6,409 nucleotides of DNA from Clostridiales bacterium (GTDB lineage Bacteria; Bacillota; Clostridia; Oscillospirales; CAG-272): positions 1-6,409 of the forward strand of contig JAGZAC010000097.1 in NCBI GenBank assembly GCA_018370615.1, read 5' to 3'. Numbering within the stretch: position 1 is the stretch's first letter; each line of letters starts with the position of its first letter. Below, piece by piece: positions 1 to 4,737 of the stretch. Made by a program: the position numbers and the translations under genes. Below the pieces are notes generated by a model. The model saw only the letters and a list, made by a program, of their open reading frames with translations, was not told the origin of the DNA and did no database searches.

Positions 1-292
1 CAATTCGTTCTGTGAGCACGGCTTCAACAAACATATGTATATCTTCCGCTTCGAAATCGATGGGAAGGGCGCCGGAAGCGATATCCTCACGGATTTTTTT
101 CAATTCCTCTACGATTTTTTCCGCTTCACTTTCTGCAATAATCCCCTGCTCTCCCAGCATAGTGGCATGGGCTATGGAGCCGGCAATGTCCCATGCATAC
201 ATTCTCCAGTCAAAGGAAATCGATGAATTAAAGTCATTCACTCGGGAATCCAACGCCTTCTGACTTCTTCCCGACCACATTTTATCTGCCAT
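1..292 (-). CDS. argH: argininosuccinate lyase, N-terminal part (3' end beyond window)
   Basis: This is the start of argininosuccinate lyase, which splits argininosuccinate into arginine and fumarate, the last step of arginine synthesis in the cytoplasm. Reading the minus strand from the ATG at 292-290 gives 97 codons with no stop before the window edge. The protein begins MADKMWSGR, followed by FNSSISFDWRMYAWDIAGS and HATMLGEQGII, and later IDFEAEDIHMFVE. These are the hallmark N-terminal blocks of ArgH (the 'WGGRF'-like start, the Asp-Ile-xx-Ser-xx-His-xx-Met block and the E-D-x-H block that lines the active site). A strong AAGGAAGG ribosome binding site at 306-299 fixes the start. The gene lies 68 bases downstream of argG on the same strand, the usual argGH operon order. 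The catalytic C-terminal blocks (such as GSSxMPxKxN) are outside the window, so integrity of the whole gene cannot be judged. Confidence 0.95.
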   Translation of the reverse strand, partial: MADKMWSGRSQKALDSRVNDFNSSISFDWRMYAWDIAGSIAHATMLGEQGIIAESEAEKIVEELKKIREDIASGALPIDFEAEDIHMFVEAVLTERI

Positions 293-311
293 ATACGGCC
301 TTCCTTCCAAG

Positions 312-344
312 GAAACAATCGGGGACGCTGTCCCCGATTGTTTC
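312..344 (-). repeat. perfect 15-bp inverted repeat between argG and argH
   Basis: The two arms, 312-326 and 330-344, are exact reverse complements with a GCT loop (arm: GAAACAATCGGGGAC). The stem lies in the argG-argH gap, and its base is only about 5 bases from the argH ribosome binding site. In the operon direction there is no T-run after the stem, so it does not look like a terminator of argG. On the opposite strand it is followed by a T-rich stretch. It could be an mRNA-stabilising or translation-modulating hairpin, or a REP-like repeat of the GGGGAC...GTCCCC type. Function is inference. Confidence 0.7.
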
Positions 345-360
345 TTATATTTATTTTTGT

Positions 361-1584
361 TTATTTCTGATATTTATCGCCTAGAAGCATTGCCCGTACT
401 TTGATGGGAAGGCCGAACAAATTGATAAATCCAGCGCTGTCCTTCTGGTCGTAAACATCATCCTCACCAAAGGTTGCAACTTCCTCAGAATACAGAGAAT
501 AGGGAGAAGTCACAGACGCAGGTGTAATATTTCCCTTGTACAACTTCACCTTTACATCGCCTGTTACTGTTTCCTGTGTCTTATCAACGAAGGCAGACAA
601 TGCCTCCCGAAGCGGTGTGAACCACTGGCCGAAGTATACACAGTCTGCACACTTGCCGGCAAGCATCTGCTTCATGTGGATAGTTTCCCGATCCACTGTA
701 ATGGTCTCCAGCATTTCATGAGCGGCATACAGAATGGTTCCGCCGGGAGTTTCATATACACCGCGGCTCTTCATACCTACCAAACGATTTTCCACAATAT
801 CGATAATACCGATACCGTTTGCGCCGCCCAACGCATTCAGCTTGGAAACCAACTCCACGCCACTCATTTTCTCGCCGTCAATGGCCACCGGAATTCCCTT
901 TTCAAAGGAAATGGTGATATAGGTGGCCTGATCCGGGGCCGCCTCCGGCGTCACGCCCAGCTCCAGAATTTCATCGTACTTGGGTTCATTTGCAGGATCC
1001 TCCAGATCCAAGCCTTCGTGAGACAAATGCCAGATATTTTTGTCCTTGGAATAGTTGGTTTCTCTGGTGACAGGAATATCGATCCCTTTAGAAATTGCAT
1101 AGTCAATTTCTTCATCTCTGGATTTCAGTTCCCATATCCTCCAAGGCGCGATAATTTCCATTTCCGGTGCAAAGGCCTTAATGGTCAGCTCAAAACGAAC
1201 CTGGTCATTTCCCTTCCCGGTACAACCGTGGGCAATAGCATCTGCCCCCTCCGCCTTGGCAATCTCCACAATCCGTTTAGCGATAATGGGACGTGCAAAG
1301 GCAGTACCCAAAAGATAGGTATTTTCATATTTTGCACCTGCTTTTACCGTAGGATATACATAATCCTGAATAAATTCCTCCCGCAGGTCTTCTATATACA
1401 GCTTGGAGGCTCCTGTTTTCAGCGCTTTTTCCTCCAGGCCCTCTGTTTCCTTCCCCTGCCCTACGTCACCGCAGACGGCAATGACTTCACAGCCCGGATA
1501 ATTGTCCTTCAGCCAGGGAATCATAATGGAGGTATCCAGCCCGCCGGAATATGCCAGAACGATTTTTTTGATTTCTTTTTTCAT
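361..1584 (-). CDS. argG: argininosuccinate synthase
   Basis: The 407-residue protein has the normal full length of argininosuccinate synthase, which condenses citrulline and aspartate using ATP to give argininosuccinate, AMP and PPi. Visible family motifs are the N-type ATP pyrophosphatase P-loop AYSGGLDTS (residues 11-19), LLGTAFARP (91-99), the signature AHGCTGKGNDQVRFE (118-132) that binds citrulline, aspartate and ATP, and YSKDKNIWHLSHEG (178-191) followed by LEDP (194-197). The start ATG at 1584 is supported by an AGAAAGG site about 8 bases upstream (1593-1599), and the gene ends in TAA at 361. It is the first gene of a minus-strand argGH operon. A sigma-A type promoter and ArgR-like boxes lie upstream, so arginine repression is likely. 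No frameshift or missing motif is seen. Confidence 0.98.
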   Translation of the reverse strand: MKKEIKKIVLAYSGGLDTSIMIPWLKDNYPGCEVIAVCGDVGQGKETEGLEEKALKTGASKLYIEDLREEFIQDYVYPTVKAGAKYENTYLLGTAFARPIIAKRIVEIAKAEGADAIAHGCTGKGNDQVRFELTIKAFAPEMEIIAPWRIWELKSRDEEIDYAISKGIDIPVTRETNYSKDKNIWHLSHEGLDLEDPANEPKYDEILELGVTPEAAPDQATYITISFEKGIPVAIDGEKMSGVELVSKLNALGGANGIGIIDIVENRLVGMKSRGVYETPGGTILYAAHEMLETITVDRETIHMKQMLAGKCADCVYFGQWFTPLREALSAFVDKTQETVTGDVKVKLYKGNITPASVTSPYSLYSEEVATFGEDDVYDQKDSAGFINLFGLPIKVRAMLLGDKYQK

Positions 1585-1642
1585 AATATGTACCTTTCTT
1601 GGCGTCTACTCTGCCATTTTTTATCGTGTATTTTATGGATAC

Positions 1643-1671
1643 AGTATACTCCATTTATAAAAAAAATGCAA
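1643..1671 (-). promoter_or_regulatory. argG promoter (sigma-A type)
   Basis: On the minus strand TTGCAT (1671-1666) and TATACT (1648-1643) are separated by exactly 17 bases. This predicts a transcript start near 1636 and a leader of about 50 bases before the argG ATG. A second possible minus-strand promoter lies farther upstream: TATAAT (1713-1708), 17 bases after a weak TGAATA (1736-1731) that overlaps the ArgR-like boxes. Either or both may be used. Confidence 0.65.
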
Positions 1672-1680
1672 TATACACTC

Positions 1681-1709
1681 TACACAAAGAATCCATTAAA
1701 TTTTATAAT
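1681..1709 (+). promoter_or_regulatory. possible promoter for the deacetylase gene
   Basis: TACACA (1681-1686) and TATAAT (1704-1709) are 17 bases apart on the plus strand, which would give a leader of about 160 bases before the ATG at 1875. The -35 box matches consensus at 4 of 6 positions and the setting is AT-rich, so this is tentative. I saw no clear match to sporulation sigma-F or sigma-G promoters nearer the gene. Confidence 0.3.
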
Positions 1710-1738
1710 TATACATAAATTTTGCATATATATTCATT
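1700..1738. promoter_or_regulatory. tandem ARG boxes (candidate ArgR/AhrC operator)
   Basis: The 14-base core 1723-1736, TGCATATATATTCA, matches the ARG box core TGAAT-WWWW-ATTCA at 9 of 10 fixed positions. A weaker core at 1702-1715 (TTTATAATTATACA) matches 7 of 10. Taken as 18-base boxes (1700-1717 and 1721-1738), the two are 3 bases apart, the spacing known for paired ARG boxes. They sit upstream of the TTGCAT/TATACT argG promoter and overlap the alternative upstream promoter. The pairing, spacing and gene context support an ArgR site; the region is AT-rich, so the weaker box alone would not be convincing. Confidence 0.6.
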
Positions 1739-1874
1739 TGGTTTTGGATTTCTCCTGAATACCTATGCGCCAGATGAAAATAGTTGGCTTCCTTCGCCAT
1801 TTATTTCATTGGTTTGTGGTCTTCTTCTGCTGCCATACTAATATTGAAATATGTAAGAAAGGAAGAGCAAGAAT

Positions 1875-2699
1875 ATGAAACGAATCATTGGATTCTGCAT
1901 CGTACTGAGTTTGTTATTATCGGGAACAGTAGCCGCCGGAAAAGCTCCGGATGTAAACATCAGCTGTCGGGAAACCGCCGCGCACACCGAAAGTTCTGTA
2001 TACAACTGGTACTGCAAGCATACAAAGGATCACACGCAGCCGCCGCTGGATGCGTTGTTTAACTTCATTAAAGACAGCCAAACCTATTTTATTGATAAAA
2101 ACAATACCGACTATGACGCAGAGGAGAAAGTAATATATTTGACCTTTGACGTAGGGTATGAAAACGGAAATGTGGCAAAAACGCTGGACATACTGAAGGA
2201 AAAGGATGTGCCCGCCGCATTTTTCGTACTGGAGCATGTGGTAGAAAAAAATACGGATTTGATTCAGCGAATGGCAAATGAAGGACATTTGATCTGCAAC
2301 CATACTGCATCCCACCACGACATGTCCGCTGTAGGCAATAAAGATGACTTTGCAGCAGAGCTTACTGCCTTGGAACAGGTGTGCAAAGACGTTGCCGGCG
2401 TGGAAGTGGCAAAGTATTATCGCCCGCCGGAGGGCAGATTTTCCGAGCAAAATCTCATCTGGGCCAATGAGCTTGGATACAAGACCGTTTTTTGGAGCTT
2501 TGCTTATATGGACTGGGACAACAACGCGCAGCCTTCTACAAAGGCCTCTTATGAAAAAGTCTTGTCTGGTACCCACAACGGAGAAGTCCTACTGCTCCAC
2601 CCCACATCCTCTACAAATGCGGAGATTCTGGGCGACCTGATTGACGCCTGGAAAAGTGAAGGCTTCCGGTTTGGCACATTGGATGAGCTGTGCAAATGA
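1875..2699 (+). CDS. PdaA-like polysaccharide deacetylase, secreted or membrane-anchored
   Basis: The 274-residue protein belongs to the NodB-type polysaccharide deacetylase family (carbohydrate esterase 4) and resembles Bacillus PdaA, which removes the N-acetyl group from muramic acid during muramic delta-lactam formation in spore cortex. Residues 1-24 form a signal peptide or membrane anchor (short basic start, then a hydrophobic stretch). A PdaA-type N-terminal region with WYCKHTKDHTQPP (45-57) follows. Catalytic blocks are TFDVGYENG (90-98) with the presumed base Asp92, NHTASHH (142-148) with metal ligands His143 and His147, RPPEGRFS (183-190), FWSFAYMDWD (206-215) and LLLHP (239-243) with His242. 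The second Asp of the usual TFDDG is Val93; PdaA itself has Asn there. The start is set by AGAAAGGAAG about 10 bases upstream. A role in the spore cortex is inference; general cell-wall deacetylation is the alternative. Confidence 0.9.
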   Translation: MKRIIGFCIVLSLLLSGTVAAGKAPDVNISCRETAAHTESSVYNWYCKHTKDHTQPPLDALFNFIKDSQTYFIDKNNTDYDAEEKVIYLTFDVGYENGNVAKTLDILKEKDVPAAFFVLEHVVEKNTDLIQRMANEGHLICNHTASHHDMSAVGNKDDFAAELTALEQVCKDVAGVEVAKYYRPPEGRFSEQNLIWANELGYKTVFWSFAYMDWDNNAQPSTKASYEKVLSGTHNGEVLLLHPTSSTNAEILGDLIDAWKSEGFRFGTLDELCK

Positions 2700-2724
2700 T
2701 GAAAGCCGTCTAATGCTATATTTC

Positions 2725-3061
2725 ACAACCCCTCCGACTCGCCATAGGCGAGCCACCTCCCCTTGCACAGGGGAGGCAATGGAAAAGCGCTCGTAAAGAC
2801 TCCTATGCCGAGAAAAAGTGTTTGCAAAAATTCCCAAACAGGGGCAGCTACAAAAAGTGCTTTCATCCCCACACAGGGGAGGCAAAGGAAAAAATGTTCA
2901 CAAAGCCTCCCGCTCAGGAAGTCACGAAAACTTCACAAGTGCTCCCCACTAAAGGAGCTAGGAAAGTCTCATCAAATCTCCCGCATAGGGCAGCTAAGCT
3001 GCTTTAAAAGCCTCCCTTGAGTAAAGGGAGGTGCACGGCGTAGCCGTGACGGAGGGATTGT
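2725..3061. repeat. composite palindromic (MITE/REP-like) element
   Basis: This non-coding stretch between two convergent genes begins with ACAACCCCTCCG and ends with the near reverse complement CGGAGGGATTGT. Each end is then followed, moving inward, by two hairpins. On the left these are CTCGCC-ata-GGCGAG (2738-2752) and CCTCCCCT-tgcac-AGGGGAGG (2756-2776). On the right they are CACGGC-gta-GCCGTG (3034-3048) and CCTCCCTT-gag-T-AAAGGGAGG (3011-3031). The interior carries further degenerate CTCCC...GGGAG units starting near 2800, 2831, 2865, 2907, 2942 and 2978, spaced roughly 31-43 bases apart. No transposase is present and no clear target-site duplication is visible. From memory, similar 'CCCTCCG...hairpin...GGGGAGG' intergenic repeats are frequent in clostridial genomes. 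Mobility by a transposase acting in trans is inference. Confidence 0.7.
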
Positions 3062-3069
3062 CTAAAAGC

Positions 3070-3105
3070 AAAAACACCGATACACAAAACGGTATCGGTG
3101 TTTTT
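3070..3105 (-). terminator. intrinsic terminator of the rpsF-ssb-rpsR operon
   Basis: A 14-bp perfect stem (3070-3083 and 3092-3105, arm AAAAACACCGATAC) encloses an 8-base loop. Because the arms end in A5 and T5, it has a T-run on either strand. It begins 11 bases after the rpsR stop codon. It may also stop readthrough from the deacetylase side. Confidence 0.85.
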
Positions 3106-3115
3106 ATACTAATTC

Positions 3116-3487
3116 TCAATCGCTGATATACGGCATCAACGCAACTACGCGTGCACGCTTGATAGCAGTTGTCAGCTGTCTTTGATGCTTTGCGCACGCA
3201 CCACTGATTCTGCGCGGAAGGATTTTGCCTCTCTCAGAAACAAATTTGCGCAAACGAACTGTATCCTTGTAATCAATATACTGGATCTTATCCTCACAGA
3301 AAATGCAAACCTTTTTCTTTCTGCGGTTGCCGCCGGGACGCTGGGGCTTTCTCTCAAATTTCGGAGCACCTGCATTTTCGCTTGCAGCAGGGGCAGCAGC
3401 GTTTTCGCCCTCAGGTTCTCCTGCAGGCTCTTGCTGTACGGGCTGTTCTACAACTTCTTCTGTTGTAACAGTCTTATCAGTATCCAT
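3116..3487 (-). CDS. rpsR: 30S ribosomal protein S18, zinc-ligand type with acidic N-terminal extension
   Basis: S18 binds S6 and sits in the platform of the 30S subunit. The C-terminal core (about residues 57-123) is clear: KKKVCIFCEDKIQYIDYKD, LRKFVSERGKILPRRISG and the end block TTAIKRARVVALMPY. Cys61, Cys64, Cys98 and His101 form a CxxC...CxxH set, as in the zinc-binding ('C+') form of S18. The first 55 residues are an extra low-complexity tail rich in Glu, Ala, Pro and Gln, so the protein is 123 residues, against about 79 for Bacillus S18. I start it at the ATG at 3487 because GGAGG lies at 3505-3501, about 13 bases upstream. Upstream in-frame starts at 3520 (TTG) and 3511 (ATG) would place that site inside the gene. 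It is the last gene of rpsF-ssb-rpsR, with a terminator just after it. Confidence 0.95.
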   Translation of the reverse strand: MDTDKTVTTEEVVEQPVQQEPAGEPEGENAAAPAASENAGAPKFERKPQRPGGNRRKKKVCIFCEDKIQYIDYKDTVRLRKFVSERGKILPRRISGACAKHQRQLTTAIKRARVVALMPYISD

Positions 3488-3500
3488 GTTTCTAACGAAA

Positions 3501-3505
3501 CCTCC
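3501..3505 (-). promoter_or_regulatory. ribosome binding site that decides the rpsR start
   Basis: GGAGG on the minus strand lies about 13 bases before the ATG at 3487, slightly long but the only good site here. It argues against the in-frame TTG at 3520 and ATG at 3511, which lie upstream of it. Confidence 0.7.
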
Positions 3506-3551
3506 ATTCATACTTATCAAAAATTCGTTTTTTCTGCCGTTGTTTTAAACC

Positions 3552-4049
3552 TCAAAACGGCAACTCATCGTCGTTGATTTCTTCAAACTTGGGCGCCTCT
3601 CCATCTGCACTTGCATTCGTAAAGGTAGGAGCGCCGTAATTGTCCGGAACATATGGCTGTGCGCCGGCGCCTGCAAAAGAGGCAGATGCCTGCTCTCCAG
3701 CATAAGGATTCTCACTCTTTGAATCTACAAAAAACACTTCGTCGGCAATAATTTCCGTTCTATATTGTTTTACGTTGTTATTATCCACCCAAGACCGATT
3801 CTGCAGGGTTCCTACAACACAGATGGAGCTTGCCTTGTGAAAATACCGCGTCACAAATTCAGCCGTCTGCCTCCAGGCAGTTACGTTAAAGAAATCCGCC
3901 TGGGTATCTTCCGCATTTTTTGCTCTATACTGGCGATTTACCGCCACGGAAAAAGTGGTAACAGACACGCCGGTAGAAGTAGTTCTAAGTTCCGGATCTG
4001 CCGTAAGCCTTCCGCCGATAATTACCTTATTAAAGTTAAAGTTCGCCAT
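3552..4049 (-). CDS. ssb: single-stranded DNA-binding protein
   Basis: The 165-residue protein is a standard bacterial SSB, which coats single-stranded DNA in replication, repair and recombination. The OB-fold covers about residues 1-108, with NKVIIGGRLTADPELR (7-22), the VTTFSVAVNR strand (30-39), FFNVTAW (53-59) and VVGTLQNRSW (78-87). A flexible tail rich in Gly, Ala, Asn and Pro follows. It ends in the acidic tip DDELPF (160-165), the conserved docking peptide for partner proteins. The start at 4049 has an AAAGGA site about 8 bases upstream. Its place between rpsF (41-base gap) and rpsR (64-base gap) marks it as the chromosomal housekeeping copy. The conserved Gly of the usual KKGS turn is replaced by Ala (HKASS, 71-75), a mild change. 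Confidence 0.97.
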   Translation of the reverse strand: MANFNFNKVIIGGRLTADPELRTTSTGVSVTTFSVAVNRQYRAKNAEDTQADFFNVTAWRQTAEFVTRYFHKASSICVVGTLQNRSWVDNNNVKQYRTEIIADEVFFVDSKSENPYAGEQASASFAGAGAQPYVPDNYGAPTFTNASADGEAPKFEEINDDELPF

Positions 4050-4090
4050 ATGTCCATCCTTTCATAGCAGGCTTTTCGCCTGTGTGGAAA

Positions 4091-4402
4091 TCATGCCTGG
4101 GCTTTTTTCTCTACTTGCCGGATTACAATGGAACGCATGATGCCTTCTGTGATGCCGAAGACACGTTCCAGCTCTGCGGGAAAATCCGCATTTGCCGTAA
4201 AGTTCACGAGTACATAGTAACCTTCGTTCTTGTCGTTGATGGGGTATGCCAGTCTGCGCTTGCCCCACTCGCTTACTTCACCGACAGTTCCGTTTTCGGC
4301 AATCAATCCGACAAACTTTTCTGTAAGCGCCTTGATGTCCTCTTCAGCAAGCTGAGAGTCAATAATGAACAAGGTTTCGTATGCGTTTGTAAGCTTCTCC
4401 AT
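4091..4402 (-). CDS. rpsF: 30S ribosomal protein S6
   Basis: S6 is a primary partner of S18 in the 30S platform. The 103-residue sequence shows the family start YETLFIID (8-15), the GKRRLAYPI block (47-55), EGYYVLVNFTA (60-70) and the end block GIMRSIVIRQ (87-96). Length fits the family. The start at 4402 has a strong GGGAGG site (4416-4411) about 8 bases upstream. It is the first gene of rpsF-ssb-rpsR, read from a near-consensus promoter at 4516-4488 with a leader of about 80 bases. Confidence 0.97.
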   Translation of the reverse strand: MEKLTNAYETLFIIDSQLAEEDIKALTEKFVGLIAENGTVGEVSEWGKRRLAYPINDKNEGYYVLVNFTANADFPAELERVFGITEGIMRSIVIRQVEKKAQA

Positions 4403-4428
4403 TTTTTACACCTCCCTATGGACATTTG

Positions 4429-4456
4429 ACCGGCGACTGTATAAATTTTCACCGGC
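4429..4456 (-). promoter_or_regulatory. stem-loop in rpsF leader, candidate S6:S18 autoregulatory site
   Basis: In the minus-strand leader RNA, GCCGGUGA (4456-4449) can pair over 8 bp, with two G-U wobbles, with UCGCCGGU (4436-4429) around a 12-base loop. Leaders of rpsF in many bacteria carry an S6:S18-binding element with a conserved CCG. Here the CCG falls in the stem in the simplest fold, though an alternative fold with a GCCG bulge is possible. Assignment is tentative. Confidence 0.3.
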
Positions 4457-4487
4457 AGAGAGACGACATAAAATGCCGTTCTTTTAA

Positions 4488-4516
4488 AGGATACCAGTAT
4501 TCACGGAATTTGTCAA
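4488..4516 (-). promoter_or_regulatory. promoter of the rpsF-ssb-rpsR operon
   Basis: Minus strand: perfect TTGACA (4516-4511), a 17-base spacer, then TATCCT (4493-4488) preceded by TGG, an extended -10 (TGnTATCCT). The predicted start is near 4481, giving a leader of about 79 bases. It faces away from the gap promoter. Together with the gap promoter and leader, it accounts for most of the gene-free stretch 4403-4737. Confidence 0.85.
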
Positions 4517-4640
4517 TACTTTTTGCCATTTTTTTGGATTTATTTGTGCAAAGAGCATTGTGGATGCGCCTATATTTGCCCGAGAATCAAAATGGAAATT
4601 TGTATAAATGATAAATTTTTTCGTTTTTGCGAAAAAAGGC

Positions 4641-4669
4641 TTGTATAATTGGAAAAACTGAGGTAGAAT
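4641..4669 (+). promoter_or_regulatory. candidate gap promoter
   Basis: TTGTAT (4641-4646) and TAGAAT (4664-4669) are 17 bases apart, giving a start near 4676 and a leader of about 60 bases. A perfect TATAAT at 4644-4649 is an alternative -10, but it has no good -35 at 17 bases upstream. The two options overlap and cannot be told apart by eye. Confidence 0.5.
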
Positions 4670-4737
4670 ATGGAACGGAGTGTATTTTTTAACTCTATCT
4701 TTGTTTGTTAAATTTTATATATTCTGGAGGATGAAAC

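Noticed and set aside
676..1758. 360-codon open frame on the plus strand opposite argG
   Set aside because: It is antisense to a clear argG, has no recognisable motif or domain and no suitable ribosome binding site. It is a codon-bias shadow.
1784..2062. 92-codon plus-strand frame starting at TTG, with a membrane-like first part
   Set aside because: Its second half overlaps the deacetylase in another frame, and no ribosome binding site precedes it.
1917..2576. 219-codon minus-strand frame opposite the deacetylase
   Set aside because: It is antisense to a well-supported gene and has no motifs.
2763..3020. 85-codon frame inside the palindromic element
   Set aside because: It starts at TTG without a ribosome binding site and is made wholly of repeat units; the composition follows the hairpins, not codon use.
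2756..3031. CRISPR-like reading of the repeated GGGGAGG units
   Set aside because: Units are degenerate palindromes with irregular 31-43 base spacing, no constant repeat with unique spacers, and no cas genes nearby.
3488..3520. Longer rpsR starting at TTG 3520 or ATG 3511
   Set aside because: The only good ribosome binding site (3505-3501) lies downstream of both and upstream of the ATG at 3487.
4616..4637. Hairpin TTTTTTCG...CGAAAAAA upstream of gap as a terminator
   Set aside because: The stem is almost all A-T with no GC-rich core, and no gene ends before it on either strand. It is probably AT-rich promoter-upstream DNA.
4705..4722. Possible Rex redox-repressor site before gap
   Set aside because: One half-site TTGTTAA is perfect, but the other half (TATATAT) matches TTAACAA at only 3 of 7 positions in an AT-rich region.
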